From the NCBI RefSeq assembly GCF_014898815.1, contig NW_026515436.1, positions 21,564 to 85,563 on the forward strand: a stretch of 64,000 bases of DNA. The letters run 5' to 3'. The notes under the pieces are model-generated. The model was not told the origin of the DNA, did not search any database, and saw only the letters and a list, made by a program, of their open reading frames with translations. The number at the start of each line of letters is the position of its first letter. Within the stretch, counting starts at the first letter, position 1. This stretch comes from Panonychus citri. Lineage: Eukaryota; Arthropoda; Arachnida; Trombidiformes; Tetranychidae. A program made the translations under genes and the position numbers. Below, in pieces: positions 1 through 12,541 of the stretch.

Positions 1-412
1 ATTTACCGTTAATTAAAAGTGTCATTATTATGATTAGTTGATTAAAGTAAAACCAAATGAAAGTACAAAAATTGTTGATCACAATTAACTATTATTTTTA
101 ATACGTGTAACAATTTATAGGTTGATGATTAATGAATACAATTTATTAATTGTTCAAATACTAAAGCTTAATATCAAGTTACAAGTCGATTAATCAATAA
201 GCTCAAATGTAACAATGTTTATTAATATGGAAAAAGATCAATTTGTTTGATAGAATGAATATGATTGAAACAATTAACAGATTCGATCAACAATTTATCA
301 AACTAATTCGTAGCCACAAAAAACCGTACATTTAATCAATTAAACTCTAATGATCGCAGTCAACAATTAAATATTTCATAATTTCTCTTGATTGGTGATT
401 TTGATGAATTCG

Positions 413-1643
413 TCAAATTAAAATCTTGAAAATCGTAGCGATTGATAAATAAACGAGGTAGATTATTGTTGATCCCATTGGGATGTAAACTGAATTGGCA
501 AGTAAATAATTCATGATATGAAATAAATTGATTTGGTTGTAACAATTAGGCTTGAATTTGCCAACGAAATTGTCCTTGTCTTGGTAAAATGAATTCATCA
601 TCGAGTCTTTACTTAACCATAATTGTTGTAACCACGATTCGTTTAATTTACTTCTTGGTACTCTGTAAACACAATCTGATTGTTCAACTGTTTCTAATGA
701 TTGTATTTTATTAAAATCGTTGACTATTTGGTCATAATCGTTGATTGTCTCGCTTTTATCGTCATCAATGATCTCGAATACTCTGATCACAGAATAGAAA
801 GAACTGCCCATTAACTGCTCTGTATGAAGAAATAAATTTCTGGTAAGTTTATCGATATTATCATATATTATAGTAGCATCAATAATATGAGTGAAACCAT
901 TTCTTTTATCAACAATATCGAGAAAAGCACGCGTTCGAGGCCAAACAGTTCTGGTCAATTGGGGTAAACCATTTTTCTCAGCATATCTGAAACTCGATTT
1001 CAATTCATCACTTCGAAATCCACCTTAAAACAAATTTGAATCAAATAAACCATTTAAATAGGAATCAATGAACAATTAGTAATAAATACCTTCCGGGCAA
1101 AGAACAACAGTATTGTAATTTCTCGAGTTCAGCGCCCAGTATTCAACGAAATCACCTTTCTTGAAACTCGAATCAACGCCGAAATCATTTCGTATTTTAT
1201 AAATTAGTCCATTAGGTCTAAATTGATGCTCTTTACTCCAAACAATGACAAATTTTACAAACTTATTATCGAGAAATATTGAATGCAAAATAAGAGAATC
1301 CATGATTGTTTGATGGTTAGAAATAAACAATACTTTTATGGATGATAAATCAATTATTTCATTTGGATCAGGACCCAACCGATAACCTAATAACCAAATG
1401 AAAATTAATTTATTATAAAAATCAAAAAAGTTACTTACCTTTATAGCATAACGTCAACCAAACACTGATAATTTTGACAAGCGAAGCTAAGAAAATTTTG
1501 TCCAATTTAGTAAAACATGAATATGAAACTAATTTTAATGGTGAAATCAGACAATACAATACAATTAGCGAAATCGCAGTTAGAGTTAAATTGATTAAAC
1601 AGAAAAAGTGTAAAACTCTCCTTTGTCTAGTTGAAAGATTCAT
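413..1643 (-). CDS. Lysophospholipid acyltransferase-like protein, copy 1 (intact, three exons)
   Basis: Probable membrane-bound PlsC/LPLAT-family acyltransferase, closest in layout to the AGPAT5/LCLAT1 group, which moves acyl groups from acyl-CoA to lysophospholipids. Exons on the minus strand: 1643-1439, 1386-1090 and 1023-413, with GT-AG borders and matching phases (1, 1), giving about 370 residues. Residues about 10-35 form a hydrophobic membrane segment. Motif I, NHQTIMD (NHx4D), is at about residues 92-98, CPEGG (the EGT-type motif III) at about 165-169, then a PRTRAF motif and a hydrophobic C-terminal tail. The start is the first ATG before the membrane segment. The family is well supported, but the acceptor lipid and organelle cannot be told. 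It is one of at least four gene-like copies in this window. Confidence 0.78.
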
Positions 1644-2596
1644 TGTTGATCATTTACTGTTACCTGTAGCTATTTTAAGTTGAATTAATGCAAAATCAAC
1701 CAACGTCTACAATTTATATGAAAAAAAATTCAATTGAATTGAACCTAATTGCAGCTGAATTGCTTTGAAAGGGCACAATTAACATGAAGACTCAAATACT
1801 GAACCAGAAAGCCTTCTGTTTACTATTGCGTCGTTTTAATTTGGTAAATTAATTGAATCATAGATATTGATAAATAAACAAGAATTAGTTATGATTTCTG
1901 CGTAAGCAATTAACAGTTACATTTTCAATTGTCTATTGTTGCTAATAACTTTGTAAAGGTAAATAATAGCAATTTAAAAAAGTAAATCATATCCAAGAAA
2001 AACAACTCATTACTCTTTATCATATCTGATATGTAAATTAGCAGCTGAGTTGATTGCAAACTCTTCAATTGATCGTGAAGTTTTAAATTAGATTCAAACT
2101 AGAAAAAGATCCAATTGATTAGATAGCAATTTAAAGAGCTTTTCCATTCATCTATTTTTTAAAATACTATTAATTAATTAACTATACATGCTTGTCAAAC
2201 AAGAGGTATCATTTTACCGTTAATTAAAAGTGTCATTATTATGATTAGTTGATTAAAGTGAAACCAAATGAAAGTACAAAAATTGTTGATCACAATTAAT
2301 TATTATTTTTAATACGTGTAACAATTTATAGGTTGATGATTAATACTAAAGCTTAATATCAAGTTACAAGTTGATTAATCAATAAGCTCAAATGTAACAA
2401 TGTTGATTAATATGGAAAAAGATCAATTTGTTTGATATAATGAATATGATTGAAACAATTAACAGATTCGATCAACAATTTATCAAACTAATTCGTAGCC
2501 ACAAAAACCATACATTTATTCAATTAAACTCTCAGGATCGCAGTCAACAATTAACTATTTCATAATCTCTCTTGATTGGTAAGTTTGATGGATTCA

Positions 2597-3950
2597 TCAA
2601 ATAAAAAGCTTGAAAATCGCAGCGATTGATAAATAAACGAGGTAGATTATTGTTGATCCCATTGGGATGTAAACTGAATTGGCAAGTAAGAAATCCATGA
2701 TATGAAATAAATTGATTTGGTTGTAACAATTAGGCTTGAATTTGCCAACGAAATTGTCCTTGTCTTGGTAAAATGAATTCATCATCGAGTCTTTACTTAA
2801 CCATAATTGTTGTAACCACGATTCGTTTAATTTACTTCTTGGTACTCTGTAAACACAATCTGATTGTTCAACTGTTTCTAATGATTGTATTTTATTAAAA
2901 TCGTTGACTATTTGGTCATAATCGTTGATTGTCTCACTTTTATCGTCATCAATGATCTCGAATACTCTGATCACAGAATAGAAAGAACTGCCCATTAACT
3001 GCTCTGTATGAAGAAACAAATTTCTGGTAAGTTTATCGATATTATCATATATTATAGTAGTATCAATAATATAAGTGAAACCATTTCTTTTATCAACAAT
3101 ATCGAGAAAAGCACGCGTTCGAGGCCAAACAGTTCTGGTCAATTGGGGTAAACCATTTTTCTCAGCATATCTGAAACTTGATTCCAAGTAAACATTTCGA
3201 AATGCACCTTGAAAAATGGTCAAACGAATCAAATTAGCCGTTTAAATCGAATTAAATTAGTCATTATCATTTATAAATACCTTCCGGGCAAAGAAGAACA
3301 GTATTGTAATTTCTCGAGGTCAACTCCCAGTATTCAACGAAATCGCCTTTCTTGAAACTCGAATCAATGCCGAAATCATTTCGTATTTTATGAATTAGTC
3401 CATTTATCCTAAATCGATAATATTTACTCCAAACAAGGACGAATTTTACAAACTTATTATCGAGGCATCCAAAGTACATTATAACAGCATCCATGACCGT
3501 TTGATGGTTACAGACAATTAGTATCTTGACTGATGGAGATGCTAAATCAATTATTTCATTTGGATCAGGACCCAACCGATAATCTAAGAAACAATTGGTA
3601 ATAATTATATTATTGAATCAAAAAAGTTATCACTTACTTTTCGGGTCAACTAATGATAGCCAAGTAGTGACAATTTTGAAAACGAAGCTGCAAATTTTAT
3701 CAAATTTACTAAAAAACCAAAAAAGTTATCACTCACCTTTCACTTTGTATACCAGTAAAGTCAACCAAGGACCGATGATTCTGGCAAACAAACCAATAAA
3801 AATTTTGTCCAATTTAATAAAACATGAATATGAAACTAATTTCAATGGTGAAATCAGACAATACAATACAATTTGCGAAATCGCAATTAGAGTAAAATTG
3901 ATTAAAAAGAAAAAGTTTAAAACTCTCCTTTGTCTAGTTGAAAGATTCAT
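2597..3950 (-). CDS. Lysophospholipid acyltransferase-like protein, copy 2 (intact, three exons)
   Basis: Tandem paralogue of the gene before it. Exons: 3950-3737, 3583-3281 and 3207-2597, phase 1 at both junctions, about 375 residues. It keeps the N-terminal membrane segment, NHQTVMD, the CPEG motif and the hydrophobic C-terminal end. Exon 2 differs noticeably from copy 1 (VCNHQTVMDAVIMYFGCLD against ISNHQTIMDSLILHSIFLD), and exon 3 starts GAFRNVYLE instead of GGFRSDELK. The rest of exon 3 is nearly the same, which suggests gene conversion or strong constraint. Intron 2 (3208-3280) holds the empty site for the MITE found in copy 3. Role inferred as acyl-CoA:lysophospholipid acyl transfer; substrate unknown. 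Confidence 0.78.
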
Positions 3951-4479
3951 TGTTGATCATTTACTGTTACCTGTAACTATTTTAAGTTGAATTAATGCAA
4001 AATCAACCAACGTCTACAATTTATATGAAAAAAAAATTCAATTGAATTGAACCTAATTGCAGCTGAATTGCTTTGAAAGGGCACAATTAACATGAAGACT
4101 CAAATATTGAACCAGAAAGCCTTCTGTTTACTATTGCGTCGTTTTAATTTGGTAAATTAATTGAATCATAGATATTGATAAATAAACAAGATTTAGTTAT
4201 GATTTCTACGTAAACAATTAACAGTTACATTTTATATTGTTGCTAATAACTTTGTAAAGTAATAATAGTAGAAATAATAGTAATTTAAAAAAGTAAATCA
4301 TATCCAAGAAAAAAAACTTATTACTCTTTATCATATCTGATATGTAAATTAGCAGCTGAGTTGATTGTAAACTCTTCAATTGATCGTGAAGTTTTAAATT
4401 AGATTCAAACTAGAAAAAGATCCAATTGATTAGATAGCAATCTAAAGGGCTTTTCCATTCATCTATTTTTCCATCAATA

Positions 4480-4682
4480 CAGTCATGAAAAATGAGTTTC
4501 GAATGGTTTTTAATCATTCGCGCAACTTAGCTACTAAAATCAATTGATAATCTTTATCATCAGTGATAAGACTTAGATGATTTACTCATTGATTTTTCTT
4601 ATCTTGATTGTTTAATCTATTAATTTTAGTCACTACCTGCGCGAATGATTAAAAACCATTCGAAACTCATTTTTCACGACTG
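4480..4682. mobile_element. Mariner-type MITE, 203 bp, with TA target-site duplication
   Basis: Long terminal inverted repeats begin CAGTCATGAAAAATGAG on the left and end CTCATTTTTCACGACTG on the right, and run inward about 45 bp to a GCGCGAATGATT-like block. TA dinucleotides flank both ends (4478-4479 and 4683-4684). The homologous flank near 30720-30735 reads ATCAATATGTTTAATC with one TA and no insert, so it is a paralogous empty site. There is no coding capacity. A CAGT start with TA duplication fits the Tc1/mariner superfamily. Confidence 0.88.
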
Positions 4683-5473
4683 TATGTTTAATCTGAGTTA
4701 TGGTGAGTTTTTTAGATAAGATTATCTAATCATCACTACGATTAGACTACTTGTTGGTTATTTGAAAAGCTCAGTGGAAGCTACGGCAAAAAGTTAATGG
4801 AAAAGGTAAAGCTCGGTTATTTTTCGCAATCAGCTGACAATTATCCAACGAGCTGATATTTAACCAACATTCACCAAGTTTAATTCGGTTTCTCAGTTAA
4901 TTGAAAAGCCCTTTAAGTGGATAATTTTTATCTTCAAACGTATGGTTTTATATTCAGTTGATGACAAAAAAAAGAGCTTCTTTGTGAATCTTAAGCGTTT
5001 AGGCTGAGAATTCATCTCCAAGCCATGCATACCCAATAGTGTCAAAAGGGACTTGAAGCCGAGTTTTTCTTAATTATAAGCGCTGGTGATAATTACGGGG
5101 AAATGCGGTAACCTATTGTATTTATAGACAGTTTACGAATTACAACAATCAACAGGGTAAGAGTAAAATAATGTAGGAGTTTATTTATCAACCCAACAAT
5201 CAACTGATTATTGTTATTACTTATCTTTTTCTGGTAATTAACTGCTTTTCCTTATTTTTCCTTAAACAATCAAACTGTTTTATTTGATTAAAACTGTTAT
5301 TCAAATATCAATTGGTTTAAAACCATAATTATAATTGAAATAGAGAATGAGATTAAAAAATCGATTTGAGAAAAAAAAGAGAAAAAGGTTGGACTCTTAA
5401 TTTGATCATTGATTTCTCGAAAACGTTTGATTCAATTGTAACGGTTTTTTATAAATTAACAACAATGTGATCG

Positions 5474-5671
5474 ATGTCTAGACAAAATTTGAAAGGATTA
5501 ACACAAAAAGTTAGTAAATTATTAGCCATGGACCAGAGTAGTTCAAGAAAAGTGTGTTCAACTTATTATTTTGATAATTGTGAATCAAAAAATAGAAATG
5601 AATTAGTAAATTCCGTGAATTTGGTGCCAAAAAATCAACGGCCTAAAACTACTTTAACAAATTATGGTTAA
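5474..5671 (+). CDS. Short ORF of unknown status upstream of the transposase remnant
   Basis: A 65-residue open frame beginning MSRQNLKGLTQKVSK and ending TTLTNYG, just 5' of the decayed transposase and in a similar stop-separated arrangement. I recognise no domain. It could be the decayed N-terminal part of the same element or a chance frame. Nothing in it looks like a signal peptide or membrane segment. Confidence 0.2.
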   Translation: MSRQNLKGLTQKVSKLLAMDQSSSRKVCSTYYFDNCESKNRNELVNSVNLVPKNQRPKTTLTNYG

Positions 5672-5751
5672 AAAAGGAAAATGACCTGAACTCTAACCTT
5701 GAAAGGCCAAAAATCGTCGTTAACCGTCGAGAATTAAACAAAATAATCAAA

Positions 5752-6238
5752 ATGACGGAAAATAAAATTTTTCATGGTTATAGTGCTATTGGTCGGGCAA
5801 TTAAGGTACCAGATAAAACAGCAGAAAAAATTCTATCTGATAATAATATCAAAGTTCGAGCTCGACGTACAATACCTAAAGTGAGTGACCAACAAGTCGA
5901 GCGTCAAAACGAAAGAATGCCTCTTCTCATTACGCAAAGCGAACTTTAGAAGTTCTAGATAGCGCTGGCATCGCATGTGTCAATAAGCTCGAAAAACCAT
6001 CCGCAGTCCCTATGTTGAGGCCAATTGAAACTTTTTTTCTCATCTTAAGGCCAAAGTCTACGCTAACGGATGGAAGGCAAAAAACCAAGATGAACTCATA
6101 GCAAGAATAAATAATAAGCTGAAAACATTTGATAAGCATTATTTTAATCGCTTGATGAAAAATATTGTCCCAAAAGTGACCTACTCATCAGAAAATGGAA
6201 TTATGTCTCTCATAAAAACTTCAATGTTTAATCTTTAG
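5752..6238 (+). pseudogene. Decayed Tc1/mariner-like transposase remnant
   Basis: Two pieces of a DNA transposase in different frames. The first (5752-5949) has a helix-turn-helix-like segment, YSAIGRAIKVPDKTAEKIL, followed by a basic RARRTIPKVSDQQ stretch, as in mariner DNA-binding domains. The second (about 6041-6238, ending at a TAG) reads HLKAKVYANGWKAKNQDEL and later FDKHYFNRLMKN, which fits the conserved C-terminal end after the last catalytic acid of mariner/Tc1 transposases. The catalytic core between them is deleted and the frames are broken by stops. I did not find this element's terminal repeats. The family call rests on pattern memory. Confidence 0.5.
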
Positions 6239-6251
6239 ACTGATGTTATTT

Positions 6252-6315
6252 AATTTCTGGTAATTTTATCAATATTATCATATATCAAAGTAGCATCAAT
6301 TTATCACTTCGAAAT
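6252..6315 (-). pseudogene. Scrap of acyltransferase exon 3
   Basis: About 48 bp (TTTCTGGTAATTTTATCAAT onward) match the middle of acyltransferase exon 3, and this is fused directly to an ATCACTTCGAAAT stretch that belongs to the 5' end of that exon. The interior of the exon has been deleted. It lies between the transposase remnant and the foldback element and probably belonged with the orphan exon 2 at 7601-7903. Confidence 0.55.
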
Positions 6316-6359
6316 AACTTATAAGGTTTATTTAATTTTTTATGGCTATGGCCAGTATA

Positions 6360-6935
6360 CAGTGTGTTTCTAAAAAGCGTTACGGACTCTGAATCGCAAT
6401 AACTTTTTTTCTAGCCAAGATATTTAAAAATAATTTTTAGATTCAAATTGTACATAGTCTAATTAGGTTTAAAACAACTTAAAAACTATTCTTATTTTTA
6501 TCGTTAAAAATATTTTTTCATTCAAATGAAAATTGATCTTCCATTAGGTTTTGGTTAATTATTCAACGAATTTTTTTATATTTTTTGTCATATTATTTGA
6601 AAGAAAATTTGAAGGCGATCAAAATGATGTGCTGGTACTTATAGTTGAGCAACAAACCTGAGATAAATCGTAAAAAACAGAGAAAATCAGGAAAATCTTC
6701 ACGATCGTCCCTATAGTGGGGAATGGTAACTAAAATCCTTTTTCCGTTTTGAAAAAAATCAATTTTCATTTGAATGAAAAAATATTTTTAACGATAAAAA
6801 TAAGAATAGTTTTTAAGTTGTTTTAAACCTAATTAGACTATGTACAATTTGAATCTAAAAACTATTTTAAAATATCTTGGCCAGAAAAAAAGTTATTGCG
6901 ATTCAAAGTCCGTAACGCTTTTTAGAAACACACTG
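6360..6935. mobile_element. Tc1/mariner-type foldback MITE, 576 bp, about 180-bp inverted arms
   Basis: The left end starts CAGTGTGTTTCTAAAAAGCG and the right end finishes CGCTTTTTAGAAACACACTG, with TA on both outer sides (6358-6359, 6936-6937). The arms stay nearly perfectly complementary for about 180 bp (left 6360-6540, right about 6757-6935), leaving a centre of about 215 bp without a convincing ORF. The CAGTG ends and TA duplication fit Tc1/mariner; the long arms make it a foldback, non-autonomous member. It abuts the open frame that continues to 7279. Confidence 0.85.
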
Positions 6936-6937
6936 TA

Positions 6938-7279
6938 CCATTTTTACATGGAATAAATCAAGCCGAGGTTAAGGTGATAATTAAAGAACAGTTGGCTGAT
7001 CTGACATCAGCCAAGGCTATTCTAATTGCCAAAAACAGCAATAAAACAATTAATGATTTGGTTGAACAAATATCAGCACTGGACAAGCTGTTCAATGAAG
7101 AAGCTCACAAAAATGAAGCCCTCCACAGGGAGAACATGGAAATGAGAGAAATGCTGGAAATAAAAGAAGGACAGAAAGGAGAAGAAGAAATTTCATTCCT
7201 CACCTGGGTGATGAAGAAAATGAAACAAGAATTTTCAATGAATACTGAAAAATTCAAGGAGAATCCACGAGGGTTGTAA
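6938..7279 (+). CDS. Coiled-coil protein fragment, cut at its 5' end by a MITE
   Basis: An open frame runs from the edge of the 576-bp foldback element to a TAA at 7279. There is no ATG near its 5' end; the first in-frame methionine falls in the middle (ENMEMREML). The product is highly charged, rich in E, K and N, with heptad-like leucines (TINDLVEQISALDKLFNEE), and ends FKENPRGL, so a coiled coil is likely. It resembles in style, and in the closing RGL, the coiled-coil protein at 62724-63275, but I cannot show homology by eye. It is either a 3' exon of a larger gene or a gene truncated by the insertion. Confidence 0.4.
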   Translation, partial: PFLHGINQAEVKVIIKEQLADLTSAKAILIAKNSNKTINDLVEQISALDKLFNEEAHKNEALHRENMEMREMLEIKEGQKGEEEISFLTWVMKKMKQEFSMNTEKFKENPRGL

Positions 7280-7600
7280 TCTCTGTGTAATTAAAATTCC
7301 ATTCATTAATTGACAAAAAAGCTCATTTAATTTTGTTAATTTCCATTAATTAAACTTTCTCTTTTTTTAAATTTCGCGCAAAAAAAATTCAGGAAAAATT
7401 TGATTCACAACCCTCACTTTGATTCAGAAACCCCCTGATCCAAAACCCTCAACATGATCCAAAGTCATCTTTTTATTAACTACTCCCCCTTGAAAAATTG
7501 TCCAACGAACCAAATTTGATTCGTTGTTATGAAGAAAAAGGTTCTTTCATTATAAAGTTTGGTTTCTTCAATCAGGAAACATTGTATCATTTATAAATAC

Positions 7601-7903
7601 CTTCCGGGAAAAGACAAATAGTTCTGTGGTTTTGCGAATTCACCGCCCAGTATTCAATGAAATCGCCTTTCTTGAAACTCGAATCCACGCCGAAATCATT
7701 TCGTATTTTATAAATTAGTCCATTAGGTCTAAATTGATGCTCTTTAATCCAAACAATGACAAATTTTACAAACTTATTAGCAAGGCATCCAAAGTACAAA
7801 ATAAGAGCATCCATGACCGTGTAATGGTTACAAACAACTAATATCTTGACCGATGGAGATGATAAATCAATTATTTCATTTGGATCAGGACCCAATCGAT
7901 AAT
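7601..7903 (-). pseudogene. Orphan acyltransferase exon 2 (copy 3 of exon 2)
   Basis: A complete exon 2 of the acyltransferase family with its acceptor (TTCTTAG before 7903) and donor (GAAG|GTATTT at 7601). It keeps the reading frame, GPDPNEIIDL, the motif NHYTVMD and FPEG. No exon 1 is seen upstream (7904-8400) and no full exon 3 downstream; only the scrap at 6252-6315 remains. So the gene is probably broken, although the exon itself shows no stop, which argues for recent loss. Its 5' half matches copy 2 and its middle (EHQFRPNGLIYKIRNDFGV) matches copy 1, a mosaic pattern. Confidence 0.7.
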
Positions 7904-8454
7904 CTAAGAAACAATTGGTATTCAATATTCAAATTGATTGAATAATCAACTTACTAAACATTTTGTACTTATTATTAATAATAATTAGTATTATTAATAA
8001 TAGAAAGTAACTAATAATTGCAGATTTTTGTTTTCATCAATTGAGTTGATAATTATTTTCATTGATCAACTTTTTCTTTATTGTTTATTTCAATCAAATA
8101 GTAAAAATAACTTACGGTAAGAGTAAGAAAAATACTCAAACAAAATAAACTCTCATCAAAAGTAAATAATAATAAAGGAAATGGAAGATTTTTTTCTCAG
8201 TAAACTATTAATAATAATAAACTTTGTTTATTGCAATCATCATCATCATTAACTTCATCTTCATCATCTTGATGTATTTTTTTCATAGGTTCCAAGTAAT
8301 ATACTTGAACAATATAATAGTAATAATGAAGATTATGATTAGAGTGAAAAAAAGACTCTGTAAGTTTTTTCTGTGAGTTATCATATATTAGTTGTGAAAA
8401 TACCTACGCAAGTTTTGAAGAGGCCTGAAAGAGAGATGAAGATGATGAGGATGA

Positions 8455-8456
8455 AA

Positions 8457-8487
<31 letters not shown>

Positions 8488-8520
8488 GAGAGAAAAAGAT
8501 GATGATGATGATGATGAGAA
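8455..8520. repeat. GA and GAT microsatellite
   Basis: An uninterrupted (GA)n stretch, then GATGATGAT triplets, then GGA-rich sequence. Translations of it give only Arg/Glu/Met or Ser/Leu runs, so the overlapping open frames should not be taken as genes. Confidence 0.9.
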
Positions 8521-11500
8521 GGAGGAGGAGGCCATGGAGAAGATGGAGAAGATTGAGAAAAAAAAATTCTGAACAAAGTTAAGGTTTTTAAGGGAGAAAA
8601 GAAAATGATTGATGGTTGAAAAGTTTCTCAAACAAAACGTCGTCAAGATGAAGATGATGAAACTATCGACAGGTAGAGTATCTTCAAGATGATATATATT
8701 TGCTAATAAACTATGAATTTTTTGAAACATGGAGATGATAATGAAGTTGATGATAAGTTTCAGGATAAATTAGGTGTTTCTTGGAAGAGATTTTCTTTTT
8801 TAACAATCAATGAGTTCAACTGGGTGATGAGGATGAGAAAAAGTCACTGAAAATATTATGTGGGAGACGATGAGGATGATGAACAATCTAGGAAACTATT
8901 TAAGATTTTAATAGATGGCATCAAACTGATGATGGTGATGATGAGTGAAAATGATTTGATTAAGGCAATTTTTTACAATCAACATCCTTTGCAAATTTTT
9001 TTCCTCTTCCTCATCATCATCATCATCTTGACATGCTAATTACTGTCAATAGCTCCCATTGGGTTTAAAGGTATATAAATATATATTCATGTAGAAATGT
9101 CTAACAATTTCATCCTCATCTGAGACAACGAGAGGATAAGGTGACAAGGAGGATGAAGATGGAGACACAATTAAGAAACATCAGTTTAAGATGACAAGTA
9201 AAGGTTGACATTTAATTAGCATCTTTAGGAGACTAAGACAAAAAAAAAGAAGATGAAAAATAATATCATCATTAAATCTGAGAGATTCAAGATAATTATT
9301 AAGATAATGAGACATTGGATGTGTTAGATTTGGTGACAAAAGATGATTATGATTAAGGTGAGATGATTAAAATTTATAATTAGAAAATTATTAACTATCA
9401 AATTGTTTCAATGAGTGTCTTACTTTCAATAGGTTTGATTGATTGTTGTTAGTGGTCAGTTTAAAGTGGCTTTCTCACTAAGTTGGACATTAGTGTTAAC
9501 CGTTACAGCTTAATTAATGGGTTAATTATATTGATCACCTTGGACAATATCGTAATTGTTGATGTGGTTGATTAAATTTGATTATATACTAGCTGTGTAT
9601 TAGATAATGTAAGTTAATTGTTATTGTAAAACTTATTGTTGTGATCAATACAAATTGTATTAGATTAGCTCTAGTTTCATTTTGAAATAATTAAGTTAAT
9701 TACTTTGGATTAAGGGATTAATAATAATGGTGATCAAGAAAATGGGCCAAATCAAATCACCACCACCCTCGATTGTGATTAATAGATTGTGATTTAGTAA
9801 TAATAATGATGAAAAGGCTAAATTTTGATTGTTACAATTGATAAACTACAACGGGCTCAACAATTGAAAGTTAATAAACAATTTAGAAATGAGAAAACGA
9901 AACAATTAAATTTAATTTCAACCACTTTCAATGAAGGTTTCATTTTAAAATCCATTTACTTTTTTAAATTATATCAACTAATCAACAATGAATGAATAAA
10001 ATATAATAACAATAACAATGACAATTATGATGATAATAATAACAATCAACAATCAAGCAAACTAATCAACTAACTTTAACTGTCAATGAAAAAAATATAA
10101 GATTAGTTAATATTATTATATTGTGAACGATGATGATGATTAGTAAATTGTAACAAAAACAAAATTTGTTAATATACCTTGGAAATGATTATGTTGATTA
10201 CAATTGTTAACCCTGGTGATCTATTAATTTGATCATTCACTTCCCATTGATCAAAATTAATTGTTCAATCAATTGAATTTAAAAATGAAAAACTATTACA
10301 ATTGAATTAAAAGTAATTGTTATCGTAATGGAAACAAAGTTTTCATTCAAATGTTTCCAGGTAACAAACAACTAATAACAATCTTTGACTGTTGATTGAA
10401 TCTCATTGATTGTTCAGGGAAAGTTAATGATGATTAAGATGATGATGATGATGATGATGATGCAGAAGAAGGAGGAGAAGATGAGGATGAGGATGATAAA
10501 TGAAAGTTAAGAAAAAAAAATTTTCCCTTACAAGTGAAAGTGTTTCATCAGCCCAATGGACTCACCTTGATGATAATTTTCAAGATCAGATTTAAGATAC
10601 AAGGTGATTAACTAAATAATGATAATGATGTTCAATCAAAGTTAATTAGACATTTATTTTGTTTTGTTTTTCCCTATTTATCAAGATAATTGATCAACCC
10701 AAAGTTAATCATCATGATAATCATAATGGTGATGATTATAATCAGTTATGAATTTCAATCCAGTTTTGTCTTTTCAGATTCTCATTCAGATTATTATTAT
10801 TGTTAACTACTGATATTAATCTTGATTAAACTGGTTTTCTGATTGATTAATTTAATCATTTTAAAACAAAACAATGATATTAAATGGGATGAAATCAACT
10901 ATTTGATTAAATCATTTCATTTCAAACAGTTACAAACATATTATCATTAATAACACATAACAAAATAACATATCATTAGATTAGTTGATTACACTTTCTG
11001 TTTAATTGTTATCAATGATTAACTTTTACTGCTCTTAATCATATTTATTGATTGTTATTGTAACAATCAGGAAACTTTTTGTTTCTCATAATTATATATC
11101 TACCTAATTGTAATGGTCAATTTTAATGATAACAATTTAACCTTTAAGGGTCAGATTATTGTTAATTGTTCTGGATTTGGATTAATTTTCAGTTACTCTA
11201 ATTAATTGATTGTTGTTGCAATTATTTGAAGGAATGATAAATATTGAACTTAATCAAAGTTGCATTAAAGTTTTTTAATTGTATGAACCGCACGTCCTAG
11301 GATATTAAAAGCTTTGAATACTCTGTTTAACCTAAGGTACAAATAACGGTTGTTCCGTAATAAGAAATTCGTATGGAAAAAGAGCATGAAATAAATATAA
11401 TAAGATTTTAAATCGAAATGATAATTACTCTCGATCTTTAGATCGCAGGCCTCAATTGTTTTGATTAATTGTTACACTTTCTTTTGTATATTAATATGTA

Positions 11501-12506
11501 TAAGTGAGGAAAATGAATCCAATGTAACATTTATGAGAACCAGTTAATTGCTATCAATAGATTTAGATCATGAGAGTTAAATTGTTGATTATCTTTTAAT
11601 CAAACTTGTATTTATGTACTTTTCTTGTTAATTAATCAACTTTTATTGATTGTATCTTGATTTAGTCATTTATAATCATAACTTACAATAAAAAAAAAGT
11701 TAAGCTCATTATGTTTTCACATCGTTATCATTATCATTTGAATATCTAATCATTAGTTTATTAAATCATGAATATTATCAGTAAATCATGATGGGAAATT
11801 TAAATTGTTGCAACAATATTCTGATTATGAAAGAGTGGAAACATTAATTGTAAAATCAAATAAGTGATTAATTTGCATATATAACAGTCATTGATCTTGT
11901 TAGCTGATTGTTGAACAATAAAAAAAAATGATCTCAACTCTTGACCAACACAGATTCATGCAAAGTTAATCATGATCGATAAAATCTGATAACAATCAAC
12001 TAACAATTAAGTCTAATGATGAAAGTAAAATTAACCGGAAGAAAGAGACAATATGAGATTCATAAATCAACAATCAACTAAACAACAATTAAAATTGATT
12101 CAATCAAAAGTATCAACATGAAATATTATTATCAATACAATGATAACCTTAGATTAATATAAAGTCACAATCAGATTTATATTATTATAATATAAAGTTG
12201 TTTCTTATTTAAATTAAATTGTTTACACCAATTTAAATGTTAGTTTAACAGTTAATAGTTGAAAATTAACTGATTTTTGTTTGATTAATATCAACTTGAT
12301 TATATTATCACGACACACGAGTGATAAAATGATCAACAGTCTCATTTGTATACCAACAGGAAAAAAAGTAAAAAAAAAGTAAAATTTATCATTGTGAATA
12401 CATTGGAATCGCAGTTAACAATACAAGATGATTGTTGATTGTTATGATTATGATTATGATATAATAATAAATTTTTATGACAATAATAGCAAGGGAACAC
12501 AATAGG

Positions 12507-12541
12507 ACATTAGCACGTACTGTTACAACACGTGCTAATGT
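12507..12541. repeat. Short palindrome with 12-bp perfect arms
   Basis: ACATTAGCACGT at 12507-12518 and its reverse complement ACGTGCTAATGT at 12530-12541, with an 11-base loop. The right arm contains CACGTG when its preceding base is included. It could be a protein-binding site, a decayed MITE core or chance; no neighbouring gene helps to decide. Confidence 0.5.

Larger units (their letters stand above)
1..4470. repeat. Tandem direct duplication of an acyltransferase gene unit (about 2.2 kb each)
   Basis: The first bases of the window recur from about 2213 onward, and the similarity continues through the 3' flank, all three exons, both introns and the 5' flank of the acyltransferase genes. 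Unit 1 runs from the window start to about 2212 and unit 2 from there to about 4470. The units differ by scattered substitutions and small indels; unit 2 lacks a short stretch near 2340 and has different intron 1 sequence. Both encoded genes stay open, so this is a gene duplication and not simple satellite DNA. Unit 1 may begin upstream of the window. Confidence 0.85.

Noticed and set aside
8373..8730. Arg/Met-rich and Ser/Phe-rich ORFs on both strands
   Set aside because: They translate GA and GAT microsatellites and have no conserved feature.
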